Source: Lewinella sp. LCG006 (lineage in GTDB: Bacteria; Bacteroidota; Bacteroidia; Chitinophagales; Saprospiraceae). Taken from it: DNA of 64,000 bases. The notes under the pieces were generated by a model, which worked only from the letters and a program-made list of their open reading frames with translations, was not told the DNA's origin and did no database searches. The stretch lies in assembly GCF_040784935.1 (NCBI RefSeq), contig NZ_CP160680.1, positions 248,001-312,000 of the forward strand, given 5' to 3'. This document shows positions 26,546 through 35,230 of this stretch, in pieces (position 1 is the first letter of the stretch; every line of letters starts with the position of its first letter). The position numbers and the translations under genes were made by a program.

Positions 26546-28624
26546 ATGAGCCAATCTACGACAGACAATTCTATTCAACTGCTCTCCTTTGACATCGACA
26601 ATACACTCATTGATCTGAGGAGTCTCAAAGGGAATTTCCCCGCCATCTGGGAAAAATACAAGGATCAGCACAGTACGTTATTGACTTACAATACCGGACG
26701 GCTTTACAAAGATGTGCTCAGCCTTATTAAAAAAGGTATTCTACCCGAACCTCACTTCATCATCAGCGGCGTAGGCACCCACATTTATGATTACCAGCAG
26801 GGAGCCGTGCTAAAAGAATTCAATGAAATTCTGGATGAAGGCTGGAACCTGGAATTGGTAGAAAAAACCGTTGCTTCGCTTCCTTTTCCCATCGAAATTC
26901 AGCCCCGCAAGTACCAACATAGCTACAAGCGCAGCTACTTCTTTCACAATGCCGAACCCAGGGAACTTCGTCATGCTGAACAAGCATTTAACGCTGCTGG
27001 TCTCAATATCAACCTGGTCTATTCCGGCAACAAATACTTTGACGTACTCCCTAAATGGGCCAACAAAGGGAATGCTTTGCAGTGGTTACTCAAACACCTT
27101 GACCTCAAGACAACCCAAGCTTTGGTAGCTGGTGACAGTGGTAACGATGCCGCCATGTTTGAGCTAGAGGGCATTCGAGGGATCGCCGTAAGCAACGCCC
27201 GGGAAGAACTTTACCATGTTACCAAGTATTTGCAAGTTTACCATACCGAACACCCAAAAGATACTGGAGTAGTGGAAGGATTGGTCTTTTACAAAGTACT
27301 CCCCGAAGAGGCTATAGAAGTTGTACAAACACTCGCCCCCGTCCCCGAAGCACACTTTCTGCGCCAGCAAACGGATCACCCTATTCATCGCCAGGACACT
27401 AAGTATGAGTTGATTCTCGAAGGTTACCACCAAGCGGTGGCAGCATTGAAAAAAAATATCTCTCCACTTGGCTTTCTTGCTTGCCCCATTGAGTACAATG
27501 AAGCCGAAGGTACTGATGAAAACTACCACTCGGTTTGGGCTCGCGATGGAGCTATTACCGTTATTGGCTCCCTGAGTCTAGTCAATGACCCAGAAATCCA
27601 TCAATGCCAACGTCAAACGCTCATTACCCTGTTGGACAATATCTCCATCAACGGCCAAATTCCTGCCAACGTCCGTTTGTCTGACCAAAGCCCAGACTAT
27701 TCTGGGGTGGGTGGCATTTGTTCTATTGATAGTGGTCTGTGGGTGATTATCGCCTTTCACGATTACGTGCGTGCTACTAGTGATATCGATTTTTTAAAAG
27801 AACACATTACGGACTTGCAAAGAGCGATGAACTGGCTCAGCGCTCACGACTCCAACAATGATGCACTTTTAGAAATCCCTGAGGCTGGCGACTGGACCGA
27901 TCTTTTCGGGCGCAGCTACCACGTCCTTTACGACGAAGTACTATGGTACCGAGCCAATGTCTGCTTTGGTCGGCTACTGGAGATACTTGGAGATCACAGC
28001 AAAGCAGGAGACTACATGCGCTGGTCGCAGGTGATCCGCAAGGAGATTGTCACCAACTTCTGGCCCAGTACCCAGCAAGAAATCAAACAACGATTTGATT
28101 TTGCCGACCAGCAATATTCCTTAGGTGACACTAAGTATCTACTTGCTCAAATAACGCCTTTCGATTTTAGCTGGCGTTGTGATAGCTATGGTAATATCCT
28201 GGCGTACCTCTACAATGTCATTGACCCGGAAAAAGCCCACAAATCGCTTCGGTTTATGCTGGGAGTAGGCATGAACGACCCCTTCCCTATCCGCAATGTC
28301 TACCCAGAAGTGAGCCCAGGAGACCCAGATTGGCGAGCTTACTATACGGTAAACTTATTGAACCTGCCCAACCACTATCACAATGGTGGCATTTGGCCTT
28401 TTATTGGTGCTTTCTGGGTACAGTTTATTGAAAAACTCGGACAACACGAGATGGCCATGAGTGAGCTCTACAAACTGGCACTCATCAACAAGGCAGGCAT
28501 CAGCAGTGATTGGGAATTTACCGAGTGGGCACATGGCAAAACCGGCAACCCTATGGGCAAAGTCTATCAAGCATGGTCGGCCGCACAATACATTGCAGCT
28601 TGCCATCAACTCAAAATTGTCTAA
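26546..28624 (+). CDS. Fused HAD sugar-phosphate phosphatase and GH100-like (alpha/alpha)6 glycosidase
   Basis: 692 residues from the ATG at 26546, chosen because MSQSTTDN directly precedes the phosphatase core; a TTG at 26483 would add 21 residues. The N-terminal ~240 residues are a HAD-IIB phosphatase like sucrose-/mannosylfructose-phosphate phosphatase: LLSFDIDNTLID (DxDxT), LLTYNTGR, LPKWANKGNAL and VAGDSGNDAAMF. The C-terminal ~410 residues form an (alpha/alpha)6 glycosidase: VWARDGAITVIGSL, GDWTDLFGRSYHVLYDEVLW, NHYHNGGIWPFIGAFW and WEFTEWAHG...MGKVYQAWSAAQYI, closest in my reading to GH100 neutral invertases. The neighbour at 28850 would make the phosphorylated disaccharide; this protein could dephosphorylate it and, by the second domain, split it. 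Combining synthesis-side and breakdown-side activities in one chain is unusual. Confidence 0.82.
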   Translation: MSQSTTDNSIQLLSFDIDNTLIDLRSLKGNFPAIWEKYKDQHSTLLTYNTGRLYKDVLSLIKKGILPEPHFIISGVGTHIYDYQQGAVLKEFNEILDEGWNLELVEKTVASLPFPIEIQPRKYQHSYKRSYFFHNAEPRELRHAEQAFNAAGLNINLVYSGNKYFDVLPKWANKGNALQWLLKHLDLKTTQALVAGDSGNDAAMFELEGIRGIAVSNAREELYHVTKYLQVYHTEHPKDTGVVEGLVFYKVLPEEAIEVVQTLAPVPEAHFLRQQTDHPIHRQDTKYELILEGYHQAVAALKKNISPLGFLACPIEYNEAEGTDENYHSVWARDGAITVIGSLSLVNDPEIHQCQRQTLITLLDNISINGQIPANVRLSDQSPDYSGVGGICSIDSGLWVIIAFHDYVRATSDIDFLKEHITDLQRAMNWLSAHDSNNDALLEIPEAGDWTDLFGRSYHVLYDEVLWYRANVCFGRLLEILGDHSKAGDYMRWSQVIRKEIVTNFWPSTQQEIKQRFDFADQQYSLGDTKYLLAQITPFDFSWRCDSYGNILAYLYNVIDPEKAHKSLRFMLGVGMNDPFPIRNVYPEVSPGDPDWRAYYTVNLLNLPNHYHNGGIWPFIGAFWVQFIEKLGQHEMAMSELYKLALINKAGISSDWEFTEWAHGKTGNPMGKVYQAWSAAQYIAACHQLKIV

Positions 28625-28787
28625 TAGAGTTGTTCTGCTGGGACAAGTTTTGCTGCAAGCGGAAAATTTCATCCTGAGCTTCGTTAGATTTTTCGCCGAA
28701 TTGCCCGCATTCGGCTGCAAAATCTGCCTCGTTCAGAATAAAATTTTATCGCTTTCGCTAAAACAGTCCCCAGCAGAACAACTCTAA
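28625..28787. repeat. ~163-bp nested imperfect palindrome
   Basis: The left arm begins TAGAGTTGTTCTGCTGGG and the right arm ends CCCAGCAGAACAACTCTA. Similarity continues inward through AAGCGG-AAAATTTCAT / ATAAAATTTTATCGCTTT and ends in GCCGAATTGC / GCATTCGGC at the centre, so nearly the whole 225-bp gap is one hairpin. It starts right after the stop codon of the phosphatase-glycosidase gene. It may terminate that transcript or be a mobile repeat. Confidence 0.85.
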
Positions 28788-28849
28788 TCTCTATTTCCCC
28801 TTCCCCAACCAAGTATTACCTGTTTTTTTCATCTTAAAAAACCAAGAAA

Positions 28850-30133
28850 ATGAAATCCATTTTAATGATCTCTCTCCACGGATACGTTGCCGCTGAACCG
28901 GAATTAGGCAAACCCGATACGGGCGGCCAGGTTGTCTACGTCTTAGAATTAGCCGACCGCTTCAGCCGCCTGGGCAAAAGGGTTGACTTATTGACCCGCC
29001 AGTTTGAAGACCAACCCGAATACGACGAAGTTAACGAAAACTACAAGGTCTGGCGTATCCCATTTGGAGGCAAAGAATTCATTCGCAAAGAAGATATGCA
29101 CGACCATCTTGGTCAGTTTGTCACCAATACCTTGGCTGCGATCCGCAAGTCTGGCAAACAGTACGACATCATCTACACCCACTACTGGGACGCTGGCTGG
29201 GCGGGCCAAAAAATTGCCGAGGAATTAGGTATTTCTCACGTTCATACGCCTCACTCCCTGGGTTGGTGGAAGCAGCACTCCATGGGTAACGATATGGACG
29301 AAAAGAAGATGGAAGCAACTTACCGCTTCAAGGAAAGAATAAGAAAGGAGTATTTTGTTTACCAAATGTGTAATCACGTAGTGGCGACTACTATTCCACA
29401 GGTTGAGTTGCTCACCAAGCAGTACGACATGTTGGCCCGGAACTGTTCCATGATCCCTCCGGGAATCGACGAAAATCGCTTTACGCCTGTCCCTTCCCGC
29501 GAGGTCGACCGGATCCGGCAACAGCACGATATGGAGCCTTTTGACATTCTGATCCTGGGACGGATGGCCCACAACAAAGGCTATGATTTAATGCTCAAAG
29601 CCATGCCTACCATTCTGGAGCTAAAACCCGAAGCTCGTCTTGTAGCAGCAGTAGGCGGCGACGGCTCGAAACAGGATAGCAAGGGCGTTGCCAAACTCAA
29701 GGCACTGGCCAAGGAATTAGGCATTACCGATAAAATTATCTGGAAAAACTACATCTCCGATGAGGACCTCGCCAACATTTACCGGGCCGCCAGCATTTTT
29801 GCGATGCCCTCCCGGTACGAGCCTTTCGGTATGGTGGCTATCGAAGCTATGGCCTGTGGTACTCCTGCCGTAATTACCGTACACGGTGGCCTGAAAGACC
29901 TCCTGGATTTCGGCAACCAAGGCTTGTTTGCTGATCCGCACCGCCCGCTGGAGTTTGGCACGATCTGCGCCATGCCCCTGCTCTACCAGCAGCTTCGCAA
30001 TGAACTTTCGGTAGAAGGTGCCCGCTTCGCTCGCCGCAATTTCGGTTGGACAGGGATCGCGAAACGCATGCTTCAAATTTTTGATCAGTCCATCAATCGG
30101 CAGTATTCGGAGTCGAATATTTTCACTTCTTAG
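28850..30133 (+). CDS. mfpsA: Mannosylfructose-/sucrose-phosphate synthase family glycosyltransferase (GT4)
   Basis: 427 residues, GT-B fold. The N-terminal region SLHGYVAAEPELGKPDTGGQ and VVYVLELADRF, followed by VDLLTRQFEDQPE, is very close to what I recall of mannosylfructose-phosphate synthase and sucrose-phosphate synthases. Further marks are YTHYWDAGWAG, VHTPHSLGWWKQ, IPPGIDENRF, LGRMAHNKGYD and the nucleotide-sugar motif PSRYEPFGMVAIEAMACGTPAV (in two reads), which contains the EX7E pair. It would join GDP-mannose (or UDP/ADP-glucose) to fructose-6-phosphate in the cytosol; the phosphatase domain upstream would finish the disaccharide, a likely compatible solute. The donor is not decided by sequence alone; mannosylfructose is favoured by the N-terminal motif and by the GH130-like remnant nearby. 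Confidence 0.78.
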   Translation: MKSILMISLHGYVAAEPELGKPDTGGQVVYVLELADRFSRLGKRVDLLTRQFEDQPEYDEVNENYKVWRIPFGGKEFIRKEDMHDHLGQFVTNTLAAIRKSGKQYDIIYTHYWDAGWAGQKIAEELGISHVHTPHSLGWWKQHSMGNDMDEKKMEATYRFKERIRKEYFVYQMCNHVVATTIPQVELLTKQYDMLARNCSMIPPGIDENRFTPVPSREVDRIRQQHDMEPFDILILGRMAHNKGYDLMLKAMPTILELKPEARLVAAVGGDGSKQDSKGVAKLKALAKELGITDKIIWKNYISDEDLANIYRAASIFAMPSRYEPFGMVAIEAMACGTPAVITVHGGLKDLLDFGNQGLFADPHRPLEFGTICAMPLLYQQLRNELSVEGARFARRNFGWTGIAKRMLQIFDQSINRQYSESNIFTS

Positions 30134-30222
30134 TGGCCATACTGGTATTGGCGTTGTGGTGGAAACGCCCAAACGGCACTGGGCTATCCGCCTGTATATG
30201 TGGAGTAAGATAATGGGGCTTA

Positions 30223-30610
30223 CCGTATGATCGTGTTGGTACGATTACCCACAGCCTGATCGTATAATCGTATTGGTACGATTGCCCCAGCCTGATCGTA
30301 TGATCGTGTTGATACGATTACCCCAGCCTGATCGTATGATCGTGTTGGTACGATTACCCCAGCCTGATCGTATGATCGTGTTGGTACGATTACCACAGCC
30401 TGATCGTATGATCGTATTGGTACGATCGCCCCAGCCTGATCGTATGATCGTATTGGTACGATTACCACAGCCTGATCGTATGATCGTATTGGTACGATTA
30501 CCCCAGACTGATCGTATGATCGTATTGGTACGATTACCACAGCCTGATCGTATGATCGTATTGGTACGATCGCCCCAGCCTGATCGTATGATCGCACTGG
30601 TACGATTGGC
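30223..30610. repeat. 36-bp minisatellite, about 11 units
   Basis: The unit is CAGCCTGATCGTATGATCGT followed by ATTGGTACGATTACCA-type sequence. Successive TTGGTACG markers fall at 30344, 30380, 30416, 30452, 30488, 30524 and 30560, exactly 36 bp apart; the first unit has one extra base. Variation between units is limited (GTG/GTA, TTACCA/TCGCCC). Each unit contains a small hairpin ATCGTA-TTGG-TACGAT. As the period is a multiple of three, both strands read open (QPDRMIVLVRLP; RSYDQAVVIVPI), but neither looks like a real protein. Confidence 0.93.
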
Positions 30611-30801
30611 TCAAAAACGCTTGGCAACTCGGATACTTCCTCCCCTCCTGCCCATACACTAGTTCCAGGCTCCACTAAGCAGTCATCGAAATAGCTCATC
30701 CTTGGATGTAAAACGGAGATCATTTTTCCTAATCCTTCGTTTTTAGCTACTTGCCAATCCACCAAATCATCAGAAGTAGCTAAAAGAGGGGTATCATTAA
30801 T
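30611..30801 (-). pseudogene. Remnant resembling a GH130 mannoside phosphorylase
   Basis: The minus strand is open from after a TAG (30802-30804) and reads INDTPLLATSDDLVDWQVAK then LGKMISVLHPRMSYFDDCLVE and PGTSVW. This is like the part of GH130 enzymes where PLLxATSDDLxxW is followed by PRxxxFDxxLxEPGP. Only ~55 residues remain before the frame enters the minisatellite. No start or catalytic remainder is present, so I call it a decayed fragment. Mannose-phosphorylase ancestry would suit the neighbouring mannosylfructose genes. Identification is from a short motif only. Confidence 0.4.
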
Positions 30802-30827
30802 CTACATTCCTGAAGATCCAGCATTGC

Positions 30828-31814
30828 TTACCGTAAACGAAAATCTTTTTGCGCGATGATCAGGTTGTTGAGTTCAGGAATCTGGATGGACAGTTCTATG
30901 CGATCTCCTTTTTCGTAATTTACGGCATTCCGTTTTCTGTAGTTATCGCTCAGCGTAACATTATTGATCACGAACGATTGTCGCATACTGGGCTGCAATT
31001 CCATCAACAAATGGGAGAAAACCTGTTCAGGGTTAAGTGCTCCCTCAATGGTAAAAGCGAGGTCCGTTTCTTGATTAACAATATTGGGAACAAAACTCAG
31101 CTGCCGGACATTTAGGCTTTGTAATGTTCGTAAATCAGCATCAGAAAAGGATAAATTGAAGGTAATCGCATTACGGTCCATGTCCAGATCAACATCCTGT
31201 ACCGAGGCTCGAACATTGAAGGCGCTCATGACTTGTTGATTGTTATTGACTGTCTGCTGAAGCTTGGCTATTTCATCCTGTAGCTTGGGAATCTGGCTCC
31301 GTTTCAGAAAATCAACCTCCTGTCTTTCCTCTTGCAGCGCTCGCTTTAAAGCCTCATTGGCATCGACGAGTTCATTGCGAGCTATGCGGAAGGAGTCCCT
31401 TTGGTTTCTTGTTTTCACGATCTCGGCCGTAAGGTCATCCATAAACTGCTGTGTATCAGGAGAAGCTCCCGTACGAAGTAAGCTATTAAAATCGGTAAGT
31501 AATTTTTCGTTCCGAGCTTCCAGTTCTTTAAGCATCGCATCTTGCTGCTCCATCCGAGCTACCTTCTCCTCTATTTCTTGATTCAGGCGTTCAATATTCT
31601 GTTCCCGATGATCTAACTCAATTTGAAAGTCTGTCAATTGATCCTGCTGTTGCTCAATAAGCTCCTGCTGGTTACCAATCTCTTCTCCCGCTGTGAGCAT
31701 CTGCTCCTCCAGGTTCTTTTTAGCTTGATAAGTAATGATGGTGAATATACCGAGGCCAATCAAAAGCACCCCTAGTACAATCATAATATTTCTAGGTGTT
31801 TTATCCTCATTCAT
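30828..31814 (-). CDS. Membrane-anchored coiled-coil protein, unknown function
   Basis: 328 residues. One N-terminal membrane helix (NIMIVLGVLLIGLGIFTIIT, ~9-28) is followed by a long coiled coil (~32-200) rich in Glu, Gln and Leu (QQELIEQQQDQLTDFQIELD...). A C-terminal globular beta domain (~205-328) contains VQDVDLDMDRNAITFNLSFS and FVINNVTLSDNYRKRNAVNY. It faces the periplasm by topology. It lies 63 bp downstream of a lipoprotein gene on the same strand, with a perfect 16-bp palindrome between. No family recognised. Confidence 0.72.
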   Translation of the reverse strand: MNEDKTPRNIMIVLGVLLIGLGIFTIITYQAKKNLEEQMLTAGEEIGNQQELIEQQQDQLTDFQIELDHREQNIERLNQEIEEKVARMEQQDAMLKELEARNEKLLTDFNSLLRTGASPDTQQFMDDLTAEIVKTRNQRDSFRIARNELVDANEALKRALQEERQEVDFLKRSQIPKLQDEIAKLQQTVNNNQQVMSAFNVRASVQDVDLDMDRNAITFNLSFSDADLRTLQSLNVRQLSFVPNIVNQETDLAFTIEGALNPEQVFSHLLMELQPSMRQSFVINNVTLSDNYRKRNAVNYEKGDRIELSIQIPELNNLIIAQKDFRLR

Positions 31815-31860
31815 AATCCATGTAGTTGATAGGTTAGTGTAAGAGACTTGTTACGCTTGC

Positions 31861-31876
31861 TTTTGGTATACCAAAA
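31861..31876. promoter_or_regulatory. 16-bp perfect palindrome (possible operator)
   Basis: TTTTGGTATACCAAAA is fully palindromic and sits immediately after the stop codon of the lipoprotein gene (31878) and 47 bases before the start of the coiled-coil gene (31814). Length and symmetry suit a dimeric repressor site; no T-run follows on the transcribed strand. Function not shown. Confidence 0.35.
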
Positions 31877-31877
31877 A

Positions 31878-32651
31878 CTAGTAAGGCGAACGTTGTTTTT
31901 GTTTAAGGGTATCAGTTACCTCCTCCGTAAGGCTGTAATCTTTTGGACGAGGGGCAATTTCAGACATCGACTTAATTTCTTTGTCTACAATATCACTATC
32001 ATCCCGCAAAATATCACGATTGATGGTATGCCGATCCGCAGCGTAAGTATCGGGTAGTATATCGGCTTTCCGTTGGGCATCTTCGTCAACGGTAAGGACA
32101 AGTTCACGTACTTTGGCTTGGCGGGCGTCGATCTCGTGGTAATCACTGGTAATGGTACTCCGGGTGATGCCTTCCGTCAACACCATCAAGCTTACCCCTT
32201 CCTCAATTACAAAGAGGTCTACCTGGTCTTCACTACGAATAACGGCTACGACGAGGTCGCGTTTGCTCACCAGCAAGCTCTTCACTTCTGGGCGTTCGCG
32301 GACATTAATATCTATAAATTGGTAGTACTCGTACAAGCTACTCTTCTCAATGGGAATCGGCTTCGCATACTCCATGCGTGACCGACTTTTGTAGAGATCG
32401 CGGGAATAAGACAGGCTAAAGGTTCCGATAAAAGTAACCCAGGACTGGCTCATTGATACTTTCACCCCTTTACTGCTTAAGGAAAATTTAATAGGAAGGA
32501 AGACAGGTTGGTACTCTAAGCTGACATCACCCGCAGCAATGTCATCTGCTATGGTGTTACCAACATCCGACACAAACCCTTGAGAGGGGTTACCCGATGT
32601 ATCGCAAGCCACCAATAAAGGGATAATGAATAGGTAGAGGGTTCTTTTCAT
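31878..32651 (-). CDS. Lipoprotein of unknown function
   Basis: 257 residues with a short lipoprotein signal MKRTLYLFIIPLLVAC (lipid Cys16). The central part (~45-170) is beta-rich, with KFSLSSKGVKVSMSQSWVTF and SLLVSKRDLVVAVIRSEDQVDLFVIEEG (two reads). The C-terminal part is charged and helical (ARQAKVRELVLTVDEDAQRK) and ends in a polar tail. Probably co-transcribed with the coiled-coil gene downstream. No known family recognised. Confidence 0.7.
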   Translation of the reverse strand: MKRTLYLFIIPLLVACDTSGNPSQGFVSDVGNTIADDIAAGDVSLEYQPVFLPIKFSLSSKGVKVSMSQSWVTFIGTFSLSYSRDLYKSRSRMEYAKPIPIEKSSLYEYYQFIDINVRERPEVKSLLVSKRDLVVAVIRSEDQVDLFVIEEGVSLMVLTEGITRSTITSDYHEIDARQAKVRELVLTVDEDAQRKADILPDTYAADRHTINRDILRDDSDIVDKEIKSMSEIAPRPKDYSLTEEVTDTLKQKQRSPY

Positions 32652-32992
32652 ACAGGGTTTCTTTTGTAAACAGGGTAAGGCTCCGCTAATTGCTCCGTTT
32701 GAAATTACAAAATCCCTTTAAAATTAGTGCCCCGTAAGCTGATTTTTTTTAGCCCCCCAAGTGCGCCTACTAGTTACACACAAGTAGCATCAGCCAATAA
32801 AAGAGAGAAAGTTGAAAGGCACCAACAAGGTTCTTTCCAACGCCATTAACGCAAATATTGCCTGGAATCTCCAAAATGACCGGCTATTTAAGCGACTGGA
32901 TTCCCTTTGAATAAGGCACGGCCCCAAATAATAATAGATCAACTTACAAAACAACGTCCTCGTGTACATTCTTTAAATTGATAAAGATGTAT
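32652..32992. other. Non-coding gap with degenerate hairpin
   Basis: 341 bp without coding signal. The only structured piece is 32811-32841 (GTTGAAAGGCACC...GGTTCTTTCCAAC), a worn copy of the msrA-type hairpin. It lies just before the end of the TonB receptor gene. Confidence 0.5.
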
Positions 32993-35230
32993 TCACTCCT
33001 CAATCCGATACCGCACCCCCACATAGAACTCCCTACCCCGCGTAGGACCCCAAACATTGGCGGTGTCAAAATAGGGACCGAAGGGGTCTTGCCAGGAGCG
33101 GATAGGACGCAACTGCCGGAAATCGAAGATGTTTTCGCAGCCGCCGTACACTTCTACTTTGGGCCAAACTTTGGTCAATTGGGCATTGATGACCGTAAAG
33201 GGGTCGGCGAATGCTTGTTGTTGAAATTCGGGTGGGCTCGTCGATGTGTTGGCCAGGCGCTGCTCACCCGTCCAGTGGATATTGGCGTCGAAGTGCCAGC
33301 TTTTGGAGAGGGGTTCGTAGGAAAAGGTCCCAACAACACGATGGGTGGCATTGAAGGGGAGTACTTGCTTGTCGCCGTCGATGATCCGGTAGACATCGAG
33401 GTAGTTGTAGGCCAGTTTCACGCCAAAACGCTGGTAGAAAGCCAAGCCCAATTCCCCCTGAAAACCATTGCTGATGCTAGTGCCCGTAAAATTGCGAACG
33501 ATGGCTACTGTGGGGTCGGTATCGTAATCAGGGAAGATTTGATTTTGGAAGACAGTGCGGTAAAAATCGAAGGAAAACTGGGCTTCCACTTCGTCCCCGT
33601 AGTAATTATGGGTGAGGTTGGCACCGTAGTTGAGGGCCTCTTCGGGCAGCAGCGCTTCCGTGATGCGTACATCCCGCGAGCTGGCCAGGAGGTTGATGTT
33701 TTCGCTAAACAAGTTGACGGTACGCCAGCCGGTGCCTACCGAAATACGTGCCACTGTAGCCGGGGAAAGATTGGCGCGCAGTAAAGCCCGCGGCGTAGCT
33801 TTACAGCCAAAGGTATTGTGATGATCGTAGCGCAAACCAGTAATCAGCGTCAGTTGGTTATCGTACCAATTGAAGACGTTTTCGGCAAAGACACCGGGGA
33901 TGTTCTCCTGCCGTTGGTAGATGCCATCGTAGCTGCGTTGCAAATCATCATTACCGAAACTGATGTCTTCTTCCAAATCCAGGAAGCGATAGCTGAAGCC
34001 GGTTTTCAGCTGGTGCTTCTCGTGCCAGTTGTATTCGTATTGCAGGTTGAGGTAGGCGTTGGCGTGGGTGGCCTGGTAGTGCGTAGTGCCGTAGTAAGAT
34101 TCCTGCTTTTGGTGAAAGCCCGAAGCGTAGAAGAGCACGTGATGGTAATCATCGAGACGGTAGCCGGTTTTGGTGTAAAACTCCGGTTGGGAATATTCTA
34201 CCAGTTGCCCGTAAGCGCTGGTTGTGCCTTTATCCCGGTCTGGATCGAAGGTGGTTTGTCCGCCAATACGTTGCTCCTGCACAAAGCGCAGGCCCGTCTC
34301 ACTGTGCCATCCCCATTCTCCGGCATCACGGTATTTCCACTTGTTGTAAAGGGTATAGCTGTTGAGCAAAGGTAAGTCCAGAAAATCGTCCTTATCGCGA
34401 TCGCGGCGCTGGGCGGGTTGGGTAGTGTGAGCAGCGACCAGGGTGCTCCAATTGTTCCAACGGTGGGCATAGTTGAGGTTGTACTGATGTTCGCCAAAAC
34501 TATTGAGATAGGCATTCAGAAGTAAACGTTCGTCTTCGTCGGGTTGCTTGAGGACGACATTGATCTGGCCAGAAATACTCTCGTAGCCTTGTAAGACAGA
34601 GTTGGCTCCCTTCGCTACAAAAATGCTTTGGATCAGGGTACCAGGAATACTGCTGATTCCGTAAGTGTAACTCAGTCCCTGAATGAGCGGAAAACCATCA
34701 ATCAACACCTGGTTGTACACCCCCGAAAGGCCAAGAATGCGCAGCTCTTTGGCATTGGTGACAATGTTGGTCGTCGTAGGTTGTACGCTACCCTGGGTGT
34801 TGAAACAGCCCGCCAGATCGCAGCAAGCAGAGCGGCCGAGTTCCTTGGCCGTAATCACCTCAGTCTTCACCGGGTTGATCGTGGAGATGAAGCTTCCTTG
34901 CCTGTTTTCCGTTACCACGACCACGTCCATGTCTTGGCGGGATTGTAGCTCAACGTCAATATTACCTGCCTCCTTGATCTGTATCGTGTCTGGTACAAAC
35001 CCGACATAGGAGATCACCAAATCCGCGGGCAAATCCTTGGTAAGTGCCAGTTGGAAGGTCCCGTCTGCTTCTGTATAAGTACCGCCATCGTGTTGGATAC
35101 TCCAGTAGACGCTGGCCCCCACCAGCGGCTGGCCCTGAAGATCATGAACATAGCCCGTCACCTCCTGCGCGAAAGACAGCAAAGGGAGGGTTAGCAATAA
35201 AAAAAGAGGTAGATGAAAAGGAGTATGCAC
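32993..35230 (-). CDS. TonB-dependent outer-membrane receptor, probably metal-related
   Basis: 745 residues: signal peptide; carboxypeptidase-regulatory-like domain (~22-105, EVTGYVHDLQGQPLVGASVY); plug domain (~115-235) with VLIDGFPLIQGLSYTYGISS and QGYESISGQINVVLK; then a beta-barrel ending FYVGVRYRIEE. A cysteine cluster SACCDLAGCFNT (Cys136, Cys137, Cys142) lies at the start of the plug. I know this receptor subfamily as one that commonly neighbours small heavy-metal-associated (HMA) proteins, and one is encoded upstream on the same strand (35669-36010). Function inferred: TonB-driven import or sensing of a metal or metal complex. The ligand is not known. Confidence 0.85.
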   Translation of the reverse strand: MHTPFHLPLFLLLTLPLLSFAQEVTGYVHDLQGQPLVGASVYWSIQHDGGTYTEADGTFQLALTKDLPADLVISYVGFVPDTIQIKEAGNIDVELQSRQDMDVVVVTENRQGSFISTINPVKTEVITAKELGRSACCDLAGCFNTQGSVQPTTTNIVTNAKELRILGLSGVYNQVLIDGFPLIQGLSYTYGISSIPGTLIQSIFVAKGANSVLQGYESISGQINVVLKQPDEDERLLLNAYLNSFGEHQYNLNYAHRWNNWSTLVAAHTTQPAQRRDRDKDDFLDLPLLNSYTLYNKWKYRDAGEWGWHSETGLRFVQEQRIGGQTTFDPDRDKGTTSAYGQLVEYSQPEFYTKTGYRLDDYHHVLFYASGFHQKQESYYGTTHYQATHANAYLNLQYEYNWHEKHQLKTGFSYRFLDLEEDISFGNDDLQRSYDGIYQRQENIPGVFAENVFNWYDNQLTLITGLRYDHHNTFGCKATPRALLRANLSPATVARISVGTGWRTVNLFSENINLLASSRDVRITEALLPEEALNYGANLTHNYYGDEVEAQFSFDFYRTVFQNQIFPDYDTDPTVAIVRNFTGTSISNGFQGELGLAFYQRFGVKLAYNYLDVYRIIDGDKQVLPFNATHRVVGTFSYEPLSKSWHFDANIHWTGEQRLANTSTSPPEFQQQAFADPFTVINAQLTKVWPKVEVYGGCENIFDFRQLRPIRSWQDPFGPYFDTANVWGPTRGREFYVGVRYRIEE

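Noticed and set aside
30223-30610. Possible CRISPR array
   Set aside because: Units are contiguous with no unique spacers, and no cas genes are present.
30220-30765. Two overlapping ORFs (129 codons plus strand, 181 codons minus strand) over the minisatellite
   Set aside because: Both arise because a 36-bp unit is a multiple of three and lacks stops. The peptides are pure repeats without signal or fold pattern, so they are artefacts of the repeat.
32978-34375. Long plus-strand ORFs opposite the TonB receptor gene
   Set aside because: Antisense shadows; the minus-strand receptor has full family motifs.
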